Source: Boswellia sacra (Eukaryota > Streptophyta > Magnoliopsida > Sapindales > Burseraceae). Taken from it: DNA of 64,000 bases. The position numbers and the translations under genes were made by a program. Below, one piece after another: positions 12,211 through 25,344 of this stretch. Below the pieces are notes generated by a model. That model ran no database searches and was not told the DNA's origin. It saw only the letters and a list, made by a program, of their open reading frames with translations. Where the stretch lies: the NCBI GenBank assembly GCA_013180625.2, contig SNVD02011059.1, positions 186,001-250,000 of the forward strand. The letters run 5' to 3'. The stretch's first letter is position 1. Every line of letters starts with the position of its first letter.

Positions 12211-13086
12211 CCCTTACTTTTGTTGTTATCCTAAACAAAATAAAAGAACTCAAATATTGCAACATTTCATTTCGCCACCCACAATCATGCATCAAGCTAT
12301 GTGTGTGTGTGAAGAAAGGTTCATGAATACTTGTTTAACGAGTACATAAGTACACAGTTTATTAAGTGATAATGTTGTGAGAGTTCATAGATTTGAATAA
12401 TTCAAAGTGAAATGAATAAGACCTCTTTGTTATAAAATTCAAAAATCAAGACTAAATAATATCAAGTTAGCTAAAATAAGTTTACAAAATCAAAATAAAA
12501 TGACAAATTGGTTAGAATGGGTTTCAAGAATTCAAACTGGTCCTCCCTACTCTGTCATTCCTGACCCAGAATGCGTCTCAAGAGGATTTGAACTCCTTAC
12601 ACCGCACTCTGAATCTAATTACTAACTCACTTTTTTTTTAAAGAAAATTCAAGACACACTTATGTCTACTATCCTTCCCCCCCAACCAAATGAAACATTG
12701 TCCTCAATGTTTAAATGTAGAGAGATAAAGCATAGGAGACATTACCTGAAGCTTCTGTTATTTAAGAGAGATGACCTGAAAGACTCATAAAATAAAATGC
12801 TACAAATAAAATAAAAGACAAGAAATTTAAAAATTGATGGCACACATGCATATGTATAGGTAGTTGTGACTATGGCTTACATCTTCTTCTGGTTTTACGT
12901 CTAGAAACGGCTTAAACACCTTCTATGAGTTAGGGATATGCTTCCCATCCAGTTTTCTTATAAACTAGCAAACAGGGTCGTTTTGAGTCAGATTCCCAAA
13001 ACTATGAAGAAAATGAGAGAAAAGAAAAGAAAATGAATGCAAGGTGAGCAACAGTTTTTAGGGAACTGAAAAACCGACTTTAAAAG

Positions 13087-15036
13087 CTATGGAGTACCAT
13101 ATCCACCACTTGACCGAAAAATAAAAGACAAACACACACTAAAATAAAAACACATAAAATAAAATAAAAACAAACTAGAAATGATAGCAAAAATCAAGAA
13201 AAAAAATGAAAATGAAAATATGGCACAAACGAATAAAATTTGATTAAAAGGGCAAAATAGGAATATCTTCGAAAGTAATTTGCCACGATCAAAAATATGC
13301 CATTGAGGTGGTACCTTTCTTTTTCCTTTATTTGTAAGAATGGAAAAGATTACCACTAATTGAGTTTGTCTGTCCTTGAGGCATGCATTCTTGTGTGTGG
13401 ATGTTTCTTCCTGCCTTTTTTCAAAACATGGCTCACAACTCTTAATCTCCTTCACCTGTACAAAATCAAGTAACAATTCTTTAGAAGTAATGAGTTCTAG
13501 TTGCACACTTGATTCAAATGAATTGGTTAACCCGATTTCTGAAGGACTTGAAAAATTCTCATTTTGGATATAGTCTTCCACATTAGCTTTAGTCCTATTA
13601 GCTTCCTCATTTTCATCATGCCTGAAAAATTCATTAATGTCAAAATTTTGGTTAAGTTCCTTTGCATGATGACATGAGAGCATAAATGAGGATCCGATCT
13701 CTTCCTTGTTAGGTGTAGGTTTATTAACCTCTTCCTTACCCCTTAAGATTGATTTATCATCTTTCTCATAAGGTTTAAGAATATGTTCTTTATCAACCTC
13801 ACCATCATGAAGAGTGCTTACCAAATCTTCGTCTAGATGTTGGCCATTTGGATTACTCACACGTGGATTGATGAAGTTTAGATCTAATTGAGATGGAAAC
13901 TCACCTTTCTCATGAGTATTAAGTGCAAATGCAAGTATTTCAAGAGTATCATTCAAGTTTGCCATAGTTTGAGCAACTTGACTATTAAAAGCCTCTTGCT
14001 TTGCAATGAATGAATCCAATGTTTCTCCAAGATCCTTATAAGATGCATGATCATGAGATTTTTAAAAATTTTGATATGATTGAAAGGGAGGTTGGTGAGA
14101 TTGTGCATGATTATCATTCCTCCAATCAAAATTCAAGTGATTTTTTCATCCAAATTTTTGTTTGTAAGGATTAGGATTTGACCTTTGAAAAGTTTTTAAA
14201 ACAATGGTTTGTTCATGGAGATTTTTTCTAAAGGCAATTCCAATCAATGGTTTGTTCGTAGGATGATCACTAGAATTACAAGTGTGATAGACAATTTCTT
14301 GCATATACCACATTTCTAAATCCTCGACTTTTCTAGCTAGGGATGTATATTTGGCTTGAAAGTCAATATTCTCCCTGAAGTTATAAATGCCTTTACTAGA
14401 TGTTCTTGGTATCCCATAGGTGCCAACATTGTTCCAATTTTGGGCATTTTTCGCTAGTAAATCTAGAAAGTCCATGGCTTCATCAAAGTCTTTATTTTCA
14501 AATTGCCCATTACACATTAATTCTACCATATGCCTAGCTTGTTGTGTAAGACCTTGATAGAAAATTAAAACTAGTCTCCATGTTTCCAAACCATGGTGAG
14601 GACAAGTATTAAGCAATGCTTTATACCTATCCCAACATTGGTAAAAGATCTCTCCTTGTTTTTGAGTGAAATTGATTTGCCTTTTAAGAGAATTTGTTCT
14701 ATAGGGAGGAAAGAATTTTTTAAGAAATTGTTGTTGCATTTCATCCCATGAGCTAATGGATCCGGACCTAAGATTTTGTAGCTATATTTTAGCTTTATCT
14801 TTTAAAGAAAAAGGAAAAAGCTTTAATTTAAAGATGTTTATGCTACAATTTAGGTCATTATAGGTATTGCAAAACTCTTTAAATTCTCTCAAGTGCAAAA
14901 ATGGGTTTTCAACATCTAGGCCATGAAAGTGAGGTAAGAATTGAATGAAATCTGGTTCATGGTTGAAATATATTACATCATTAAGGAAAACTATGCATGA
15001 TTGTGCACAAGTTCTCATAAGATTCATGCAATCCAT
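13087..15036 (-). pseudogene. gag of the nested retrotransposon, three in-frame stops
   Basis: One uninterrupted reading phase runs from 15036 to 13087, broken only by stops at 14782-14784, 14146-14148 and about 14057. The first two look like single-base changes of Trp codons. The gag domain is clear: FLHLREFKEFCNTY, FPFSLKDKAK, then FLKKFFPPYRTNSLKRQI, CPHHGLETWRLVLIFYQGL and ARHMVELMCNGQFENK. A full CCHC knuckle is not seen, only CNSSDH. The C-terminal part is charged and ends in a hydrophobic tail. Nonsense changes without frameshifts suggest moderate age. No pol follows. Confidence 0.85.
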
Positions 15037-15210
15037 TTATGTTCTTAGTTGAGTTTAAACATGGTATTTTTTTTTTTAAAGAAGATGAGTGGCTACTAAC
15101 AATTCTAGCAACTAATGCAAAGAGAAAGAAAAGATGAACACATGCAAGAAAAATAAAAATAGAAATGGGAAAAGAAAAAACTTACAATTTTGTACGCCAA
15201 ACTTTACCTT

Positions 15211-15227
15211 CCCTGACAACGGCGCCA
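15211..15227 (-). other. Primer-binding site, tRNA-Asp type
   Basis: The plus strand reads CCCTGACAACGGCGCCA, close to the 3' end of plant tRNA-Asp including CCA. On the minus strand this is the TGGCGCCGTTGTC primer-binding site, 6 bp inside the 5' LTR. Confidence 0.9.
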
Positions 15228-15233
15228 AAAACT

Positions 15234-16622
15234 TGACACATTCGAAAAAGGATTGTCTCCCAAGTATAGGAGTGTCGAAGTAATAAACCCGGTAAGACCC
15301 GGGTCGATCCACGAGGAAGGGGATTTTAGCGCTACAAACTATAAAGTAAACAAATATGATATGGATGATTCAAAGGGATGGCAAAATTATATCAACAAGT
15401 ATGAGTAAAAAAAAAATCTTAAACAATAAATAAGAATAACACAAGAGAAATTCACACAATAATAATAAGAGCTAAGGTTAGGGGATCCGCCCATGATATT
15501 TCAAATAAGGATAAACAACCCATTTTAGTTATATGAATTATATTTTGCTTCGTTACCAATATTTATACCACTACTTGTAAATGGGTTCAAGCATCCAATG
15601 TGCCAATCTCCATATGTCGACACAAATCAAAGTTCCTAACTAGATTCGTGTCAGTGAGGAAGAACCATACGACATCTAGAAAGGATCCAAGCATTTGATG
15701 TGCCAAGGATTGTCGACAATGGATCAAGACCTCCACTTTACAAGTGGTGTCAAGATTGATTAAGAAATTAAATATAAATCATATTGAATAAACATTATAA
15801 GATTAAGATTATTAAGCACATATTAAGGGTTAGAGAATCATTATTCTCATATCAAGGGTTTCACCCTTTCACCTTAGCAAAAGAGAAATTAGCAAGACAT
15901 TATAAGAGAAAGAACACAAAATGCAAGAAAAATGAAATTCATTAATAACATTAAAACAAGAGAAAAACATAATACAAGATCCCAGTAAAGGCCAAGATGT
16001 TCCAGCCAAGGCCAAGATGCCCTAATGGGTCACAAGGCACCTCTATTTATAGATACATTCAGGGGCAAACTTGTTAAATTACAAAAGAATAATTGTCAAA
16101 TATTAGATGCACCAACTTTGACAATTGGGGTAATTAGGTGAACCGACTTTGATCACCGATTTTGACCTTAAATTATTGTGAATTTTAATCATATGTCTTC
16201 ATAAAAATCGTAGATATTTCTCTCAACTTTCTAGAACATCTTGATTTATATGATTTGGATATGTATTCTGAGAGATATGGTCAAAATACTGAGGCATTGT
16301 TAGGTTTGGCCGAAACTACAGATGGGTTCACTTCAAGCCCATTTTTGGTCCATTAAGAGTCCGAATTTGATGATGCTTCTGAAATACAATCTTGTAGATA
16401 ATTTAATCAGCTTTCCAAAACATTAAGATTTGCACCATTCTGATCTATAAATAGAGAGTTATGCCCAATTTACCAAACCTGTAACAAAACCAAAATTAAG
16501 AGGAAGTTAATTCCAAAGATGCAAAGACTACAAATATGCTTAAGTTGCGGAATTTAATGACACTATTAATGCAATATGATGAACTAAGCTCTTATTAAAC
16601 ATACATATTTAAGTGTTCATCA
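15234..16622 (-). repeat. LTR (5' LTR in element orientation)
   Basis: Partner of 10106-11497 with the same ends (TGACACATTC...GTTCATCA). The minus-strand TATAAATA is at 16044-16051. Confidence 0.92.
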
Positions 16623-16627
16623 CATAC
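16623..16627. repeat. Target-site duplication CATAC (right)
   Basis: Matches 10101-10105. On the minus strand it is GTATG, directly after an exon ending AAG, so it is also a 5' splice site. Confidence 0.9.
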
Positions 16628-18260
16628 CTTAATTTAAGTGTCTTGTCAAAAATGTACTTTACCAATATCAAATCTTCTTTACTTGTAGGATTTAATGTCG
16701 CAAACGACCCAACCTTATATTGAGAATGACAATCCCTAGGCCATTTATGATCCTCAATATTTGTTAAAGATTGGTTGGATTTCCTTGATTTGGACTTCGA
16801 GCAGTTGAAAAATTGAATTCAAATCAAGCATTGCCTTTTATATCATCATCCTACAATCAAATGAAATTTATATGTTAGTTTATAAGATGTGCTAGAGGAA
16901 TGTGAAAAACATATTAAATAAATTTTAAATAAATACCTCATCCTTCTTCTCCAAAACATGATATGATAGAGTCGTGGTCAATTAACTTCATTATCTTTTC
17001 GCAAGTTGTTTGTGTTTGTGAATTCTTCTTTAAAATGTCTTGTATCATCCATTCTCCCATGAATGTGCTCAAGTAATTCTACAATACGTGAATTATCTTT
17101 GACTATATTTTGGATGTCCCTCGTGTTGACGTTAACCTTTTTCTTTAGGGATGAAAGTTTGCCTTCACAGTAGCATTTATTAGGGCTAGATAGTTCGACT
17201 TGCATAGGAACCTTAAAAAAAATTAAAAAGAAAATAAAATTAGTAATTGAACTATACAAATTGGATATTACGAAAGAAAAAGTATTCATTACCTCAGAAC
17301 TGGCTATTCCACTGTGTTGATTAAGCTATAGCATAATTTGCTTAATCTTTGAGTCCGTCCATAATAACAAGGGAGATAAAGTTCAACCAAGATTTAATGA
17401 GTCGTATGCAACCGTTTGGAAGTAAAAAAAAAAAAAAAATCTACATAATTGATTGAAGAAATTAAATATATGTAATATACAATTATCATAAAATTATTTT
17501 TAATGATGGAATATGATAATAGAAGTTATTTACATACCTGCAAGAACAAAACGCAGCCACCAACATATGCAACTTCTCCTTCCTTAAACCTCATGATACC
17601 TTCGACTAGAAAGTTAAAACACCGAGATGCCCAATTTCTCATTACGATATTGTTAACATCGACTAATATATGTAGATATTCGAGACTGATATATGTTAAT
17701 GATGTCAGACAAAGTAATGTACCCAAAACAAATAATACAAAATATCTCTTAAAATCGTCATCACCTATGGTTACATCATGTAATTGTGCTTCTATATCTT
17801 TAACTAAAATGCCTCTACCACTAGTGCAATATTTGGATTGTAAAGCTACAACATCAGCATCTAACCCATCAAACCTAAATGGTGTGCCTCCATCTATAAT
17901 GCCCATAATATTTGAAAAAGTTATGGAACTCAAAACAAACTCTCTACCATGGAGATTAATGCTCCATGATGTTGGATTGAATTGAGTTATAAGCCAACCA
18001 AATAACGCACGATTTGATCTACCGCACTTGATATATAAAAAGTTACCTACTCCTAGTTAATGTATGGCTTCCTTTTGATAATTAGCGAATGTAGAAACAA
18101 CATCAGTGATATGATACAGTGCACAACGAGTTGAGATTTTATATTTTTCTATTATTTTCTAGATGTGGCATTTCCACCATTAGTATTGTTGCATTGGGCA
18201 TATTTCAACTTCTCCTTTGGTAACAGTCTTCTCCAATCATGACCCATAGATTTCCTAACC
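16628..18260 (-). pseudogene. Ulp1-like transposon gene, 5' half
   Basis: On the minus strand the exon-like pieces run right to left. About 18250-18160 reads SMGHDWRRLLPKEKLKYAQC. About 18150-17530 holds the domain shared by plant Ulp1-type transposon proteins: GRSNRALFGWLI, FRFDGLDADVVALQSKY, GDDDFKRYFVLFVLGTLLC, SLEYLHILVDVNNI, NWASRCFNFLVEGIMRFKEG and GGCVLFLQ followed by GTATG. About 17400-17340 reads LLLWTDSKIKQIM. A helical piece at 17220-16980 and an exon ending at 16628 (SKEDLILVKYIFDKTLKL) follow. At least two stops interrupt the frames. The gene continues at 10012 beyond the nested element. Confidence 0.65.
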
Positions 18261-20313
18261 TAAAAGAAAACAAACAATAACTAAGAACTAAATATATTAT
18301 TTCCTATTGACAAACGGATAAAAATATCATCTTAGTAAAAATTATTAAAGAAACTAAGAACTGAAAAAATTAGAGAAAATTTAAAAAAATCATAAATATA
18401 AATAATAGAACTTATATCTTGCCCTATCTTCATAGCATTGTCATTATTATTGAGAATATCGACTTGGTCTTTACTATGAATTTAAATAAAAATAAACAAA
18501 TAACAATGTACTTTTAACTCTTAGAATGATAAACAAACGATTACAATATTAAAATTTGATTACTTACAAATAATTTAGAAATCCATATTTTAAACCAGCA
18601 CCAATAGATTTCTTTGTTTTCTTTAATGTAATCTCAGTAGATATGTGTTCATTACTTTTATGCTACTTCTCTTACCAACGGCTATTTAAAACCTATAGAT
18701 ATGGTAATTGTTAGATATAAAAAAGAAATTAAATGCAAAAAAAAATAAAGTAGATTCACTTATAAATATGCCAAGCTAGAATAACTTTCGAAACTTCTTC
18801 TTCAAGCACAATGATCAGTGTAGCAGATAATTTTAATCCTTCAACAACAAATAAAAATTGAAGTCACAAAACAATATATTGAAAATATTGGCAAAAGGAC
18901 CAAATTAATACATGATATTTTTCTTCCTTTCAAGTTGTCATCTATGAAAACAAGTAAATGAAGCTTCTCTCTCTCTCTTAGTCACTTTTATACATTTATA
19001 TCATTTCCTCTCTTTGTAACCGTAGGTGCTTGTTTGAAATGAATAAAAAATAAAGCTTATGAATTTTATATTCCAAAAGACAAAGTTCCAACATTTAAGG
19101 CTTGTCTCCCATGCATTTAAAAATATTAAATCTGTGCATAATGATTGTATGTCTCCTACTTTCATTCCTTTTTAAATTAAAACAAATATGCAATATTTTA
19201 AATGAAAGAGTTAACATATTTGAAGTGTTAATTAACCCACTTACATAACAATATCGAAGACCAGTTCACGTAAAAAGAGATTAACAAAATGAAAGAGTTA
19301 AGACATGGAGAATCTTACTCGTTTTTGCTCTTCCAGGTTTGCCTTTATCAGGAAATGAAGATCCCACTTTGTGCGGAGATCTTATTGCCCACAATATTTT
19401 ACATCCTTTAGAATAAAGAGACAACATCAAGATAAAGAGTGCAATACGTTAGGTTGTTGGCTAGCATGGATGGCATCTAACAAGTCCAAACTTTTGGAGG
19501 CACTTTATGTATAGACAGTTTCACATGACACATGAATCAATGAACAAATCATAATTTCTATATTCTTTTATTTTTGAAGAAATCGCATCTGGATTGGTAT
19601 TTACTTCTTAAATTGGAATTAAGGCACAATTTAACATGGCATCATATAGGAGATATCATAATATGGCATTACTCTATCTACCTAATCTGGATAGAAAAAT
19701 AAATAAAAAGCACAGAACTACAAATTTATCAAATATTATTTAAAACCAAAGAACCAAATTCCTTCTATAGCAGCGTTTTACTTAAATCTGTTCCAATATT
19801 TCTGGATTTGATTCAAACCAAAAGAAACTGCTCAAACAAATCCTTATTTGGAACTCGAACTAAACAACAAATTACATTCTTGAAATTCAAACTACATGAA
19901 GCTTCATTCATCTATATCCTTCCCTTCTACAGCCCATACAACATATTAATATCCACGCACATAAACATCAAAAACCTTATTTTATTACTATTAGCTTTAG
20001 CTTTAATATAGGTCCAAATCCTAGGTTAAATGATACATATTAGCATAAATTGAAAACCGGAAGCAACCCATAAGTCAAAAAAAAAAAAACCCTTAACCAA
20101 TTCAAGGCGACCACGACGGTAATGGCCAAGGAAATTTCCCAGCTAGTTTCCAACGAATTTGCCTCATGAAGTTTACTCTTGCTACCAATTTCTTATGAAG
20201 CTTCGCAATATGAAGTTGAAGGTTACTAATTTAAGCACCAAACTTAACAAAAATTCAAAATTTTGAAACAAAGATCCTAAATTACCCAACATACGTAGGA
20301 AACATATATATAC

Positions 20314-20367
<54 letters not shown>

Positions 20368-21544
20368 TTAAATTGTCTGAGATTCTAAAGCTTTATATTC
20401 TTGTACAGATACCAAGCTAACTAAGAAAGAAAAATAGAATCAAGAAAAAAAATTCCCAACAGAGAATAATCAATTAGCCACAGAAATAACGAACCAGAAA
20501 CAACTTAACTATTGTTGGATCTCAAAATAATATGGATGAATGAAGGAAAAACAAAATGCAAAGGACCAAAAAATTATTTTAGGGAGAAAACAATCAAAAT
20601 TCAAACCCCAGGGATCAATGGCAATCAACCACAAATCAGTTCATTACAAACACGATTCAATTGCAATCAACAGTGATATTCGACGACCAACACTTGTGGT
20701 AGTTCTCAAGAAGGGTGACAACAAACAAATAACTTGGAAACAGCCCAACAACAATAGAAAAAGTCTTCAACAATGATCAGATGCAGCTAGTCGACGACGA
20801 CAGAATCAACCACGATGAAGAGGATGATCGACGATGGCAACTTTAGGGATGAGAACGACTCTAATCAACTAAGGCCGGTATGACCATACATGTATTAGCG
20901 TGAATGTTTCAGGGGTTTGACAATAATCGTTTGAATTTATGCAAATAAAAAATATATTTTATAAAACCAGTCAATCCCGGTTGTCTTGTTTTAATTTTTT
21001 TATATTGTAAAATAATTTAATTTCAATAAATCAATACATAGGATATATTACAGCTCATCCCTAATTTATATAATATTTTTTCTTATGTTCGCACAAGTCT
21101 TTGTTGTTCAATTGATCAAAGTAATGCCTTTAGCTTTTTCAAAAATAAATTTTTAATAGATAATGTTACATTTACAACTCATGTATGATTATTTTTTATA
21201 TAATCTCAATTAATAAATTATCACGGGACGAGAAAAAAATAAAAATAAACAAATAATATTAAATTAAACAACATAATAATTACTCATTTGATTATATCTT
21301 GACAACTTAAATTATATAAAATCTTGATCGTAAATAAATTGTAAATCCAACATTATTCATTTTTTAAACCTTTCAATTATGAGCTGGAAGACCAAAGACT
21401 GCTGATATGATTATTTTGCAAAACAACTCCTTGCAAGTATTTGACATGAAATGCCAAGGTCACAGGGGCCCTTGTATGGAAATCGTGACAAAAATTTATC
21501 TTCTAGGTTATTAGCGCATCTAAAGGACCTCACTTAATTCGCCG
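18261..21544. other. Transposon-derived or intergenic AT-rich DNA
   Basis: No intact gene was found. A small stretch at about 19335-19385 reads GLPLSGNEDPTLCGD on the plus strand, reminiscent of an LRR receptor-like protein C-terminal cap. Sequence at 20090-20880 looks like leader or promoter DNA of the Ulp1-like transposon. Short T-rich and CT tracts and the TA microsatellite are the only other notable items. Confidence 0.5.
20302..20367. repeat. (TA)n/(CATA)n microsatellite
   Basis: About 65 bp of alternating TA, with CATA repeats at its left end. Confidence 0.95.
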
Positions 21545-21797
21545 ACTCAAAACCACAACTACCCAAAGCCCTAACCTTCCTGTCACCAGCACCATCTGCC
21601 TACAGTCTCTGAAATTGATACGTTCTTCACGGATCAAAATTCTCCAAACTTTGACATTCTTTTCTTCTCTGTTTTGTTCAGAAATGAAAAATTGCTGTCT
21701 TCGATCGATTCAGGAAGAAACTGTAAAGATATTTCACATAGATTGACTATCAATATTGGGAGGAAAAACGGATATCTCATGAGAAAGATTAGAAAAC
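21545..21797 (+). other. Possible non-coding exon ending in a canonical 5' splice site
   Basis: This relatively GC-rich stretch ends GAAAACAG followed by GTAAGC, a near-perfect donor on the plus strand. The only ATG frame (about 21684) is about 20 codons long. It lies downstream of, and antisense to, the PUX11 3' end, so a convergent non-coding transcript is possible. This is weak evidence. Confidence 0.25.
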
Positions 21798-22137
21798 AGG
21801 TAAGCTGCATCTAATCCACGAAATATACCAGACAAGCTGTAAATGTCTCTCAACCATAAGCAAATAACAGGCACCCTGCATTTTGCTTCTCATTATAAGC
21901 AACAGAATAACAGGTCAACTGCAGCTAGCAATTGCAGAAGGAAATATTTACAACCATGATTTGTTGTACATGAGTCTTGCGGTTTACTTTCCTTATAGAT
22001 TCCAGGCATGCTGTACAGAAGCTTTATGGACTTTCTATTATTTCTGTTTACTAAAATTCCGTGATAAGAATCAATACTCAAGGTCAAAGTTGAAGCTTGG
22101 AAAAGAAAACAAAAACCCAGAGTGTAAACCACGGACC

Positions 22138-25100
22138 TTATCTGCTATTGCTATCACCACCATACTGTGTAGAATTTCCATTCCAGAATGCATTTCTGTC
22201 ACTGAAGCGGTCATCATCTTCATCATGTCTCAATGTATGGATATTGCGTCCAAAATGAGATGTGGTTAATGGCCTGCTCCTGCTGTCATTTCTGCTGGAT
22301 GGAGTACTGTCGTTTCTCACTCCTCTTGCCAAGTTATTCCGAAGAGCAGGATTTGGACCTACAAGTTCATACAAGAGAGGTATGTTCTCAAACTTTAACC
22401 AGAAATTCAATAAAACTAAATTAACCAAGAGTTTAAAAGGAATTTTTTTTTTTTCTCAGGAAATCATTCTTCCAACAAAAGACAGTCTAAATGAAACACA
22501 CACACACACATATACATATATCCCATCCTGCAGACTCTCCCTTACAATCTAAGAAAAGCCTGAAAAGTAATAATAATAGTTAAAAGCATGTCAAAGCCAA
22601 TGCAAACCCCGCAATCCCTCAAAAGGAAAGACCTAAATATGAGTTCATTTAAAGGGAAAAAGAAAAACAAAAGATACCATAGAACACAGAACAACTAAAT
22701 TAATGAATACAGCAAACTATGAGCAAAGTCTAAATTAATTATCAGCATGCAATACTACATTAGACTCTCCCACCACAAAAGTTTTTAACTTTTCATCTCT
22801 TTTTCCGTTGAGGAAGTGCCACAGATGGCACATTGGTGTAATAGATGAGGGAAGAAGGACCATTAACAACGCCATGATTTATATTTGGGCATTACACAAA
22901 AATTTATTTTGCCACAGAATCACAACGGTGTTCACATTCACAACCAAAACTCCCATCACCAAATTAAAACGTGAGAGAGAAATTTAAATGAATAACAAGG
23001 TAATATATAAGCAGGGAAAACAAGTGGACGATTTTCCCCTCCTTTTTATTTTTTAAATTCAATTTATTTTGCCAATACTTCCTCACTAGCGAGTCTAATT
23101 TTGGAATGTAATTGAAGGGTCCTAACGGAGATAATTCCTTAGTCCCAAATCTCATGGCTAACAGAACATAGATATTAACCAATTAAACAAACTCACCATA
23201 TTCCCATATGCCAGTTTGAGACCCTTGCTCTGTGCCTGATGAGCTTGCACCACCACCAAAATATGAGAAAGGATTTGCATATGACAATATTCTTTTAATG
23301 AATGAAAAATAGCCTCCTGCATTTCCATTTGAAGAGGCAGCATTAGATGTAGAAATGGGTTGTGCAAAGGATGATGATTCTCCTCCACGGTAACCTGATG
23401 CCCTTTGACGCGGAACAACTATTAATGCTTGTCTGTTAAACAAGCTCAACTCTGACAGTGACTTGTTTAAATCTGCAATAAAAAAAGACAATAATGAATG
23501 AAATGCATTCCAAATATACAAATATAGCAGCCAATATATACTGATGCCCTAATAACAGTAGCAACCCTAAATATCCTGGATTAAATAATTTTAGAAAGAT
23601 TAAATATTTAGAAAACCCAGAAAAACCAACACAGATAATGCATTGAGGCCTTGAAACACCTTCAGTCCATAAAGCATATACTAGCAGACGAATTTTATAT
23701 TATATATAAAGGGAAAAAAAGAAAAAAAGAATCCAGTATGACCACTAGCATCCACGGAGACAGGTGAATTATATACAGCAGCCAAGGACTTCCTTAATTT
23801 GATTGAGACTAACTAGCATGCAAAATGGTAGTTGATTGATACAACTGCAGCTGATTATTTCACCAACTGGTTTAATCACACAAGAGTAATAGATGACAAA
23901 ACTATGCCAAACAAGACTGCTGATCCGATGCTTTCAAGCAATTTAGTCAATGCCCAAGGCAGCTGAGTGATAAACAGCAGCCAAGAACTTCCTTAATTTG
24001 ATTAAGACTCACTGGCATGCAAAAAGGTAATTGATTGATACACAACTGCAGCTGACTAATTCACCAACTGGTTTAATCGCAGAAGAGTAATAGATGACAA
24101 AACTATGCCAAGAATGACTGTTGATCCAATACTTCAGAGCAATGTAATCAATGCCCAAAAAATGTAAAGGAGATTAAATAGTACATTCCTATGCAAGCAT
24201 CTCCACATTATAATTACCATTCAAGGAAAAATTCATTTCAGTATTCATACCTTCATCACTGAACACCTTGCGAGGATATGGAACAGCAAGATCATAGGAG
24301 CCCAAGCCACTTGCTTGGTTTCTATCCACATAATCTTTCACTACCCTTAGATTGCTTGTAACAGAAAATTTCTCTTGTAAGCTATTACCATTAGGCAATC
24401 GGATATTTAAATGAACCTCACTTAATTCACTAACACCGCCACAATTACCCAATGTGTTAACTATGCCATCATCTTTGTCATTTGTGTCGTCATATTGCAC
24501 TGCTACGTTTGCTTCAGCAGAAATCATTCCTGAATTAACTTTGGGGGCACCTAAATGATCAATATTCCTTTCATGATCAGGGTCAGGAGACTCTGCAGCA
24601 TGGGAAGATGTGTGCTCAGGTCCAGTATTCTCTGGCTTCGACATTACAGGACTACGTAAATCTTCTGCTGCTTCAGAGGAAGAGGTGGAATACACATCCC
24701 CAATACTGCCTGACCGGCCATCACTGTCAAATTTTGCGGATGTCTTGGCACCCGACTCAGTGTTATTTTCCTGTCATTATGATGAAAACACAATTGAACG
24801 ACCTTATAGACTTAATACAAGAAATATCATAGCTATTAAGAAAGTAACCATTGAAACTGAACTTTACCTTGAACATTTCAGATCTAGCAGATGATTGAGC
24901 CTCTGAGGATTGGACAAGTTTCTGTGACGAAGGTGACAGAACAGCTGTACCTGAAGAACTTCCCTGCTCAGATGAGCCAATAACAGAAGTTCCAAAAGTA
25001 GGTGGATCAGATTTCTTTGAAGCAAGTGCAGCAGTCAGTACTGTGGCAGTTGTTTCCTGCAAACGTTTAACCAGAAAGTAGAAACCTTCAGTCATGTTTT

Positions 25101-25297
25101 CTTAAAGAAACCCAAACAACTAAACTAACAGATAGTAAGACCAGAAAATCGACCTGACAGATAACAAAGTGCAAACTACCTTCCAAGTATATATTTGCAT
25201 TGTACTAATTAACCATGAAAATATTTACAGGCAAAAGAAATTCTCTTGAAACCCTGGATATCATCTTAACCTTAAAAAACTAATCGAAAATGCCAAC

Positions 25298-25344
<47 letters not shown>

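Larger units (their letters stand above)
10106..16622 (-). mobile_element. Complete nested gag-only LTR retrotransposon
   Basis: The element has two LTRs of about 1.39 kb (TG...CA ends), a 5-bp target duplication, a primer-binding site complementary to tRNA-Asp, a polypurine tract and a minus-strand gag frame. No protease, reverse transcriptase or integrase is visible in the 3.7-kb interior, so it is non-autonomous and would need pol supplied by a relative. A hand count over the first 180 bp or so of the two LTRs gives about 9 differences (about 5%), so the insertion is not very recent. It sits inside the Ulp1-like gene in the same orientation. Confidence 0.92.

Noticed and set aside
12090..12326. 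Small protein with a Phe-rich stretch
   Set aside because: The frame is created by T/C tracts in the retrotransposon interior.
15285..15315. tRNA gene in the LTR
   Set aside because: Only a T-arm-like stretch is present; no acceptor, D or anticodon arms can be folded around it.
19335..19385. RLP gene fragment (GLPLSGNEDPTLCGD)
   Set aside because: Too short to call as a feature; kept only as a remark in the spacer description.
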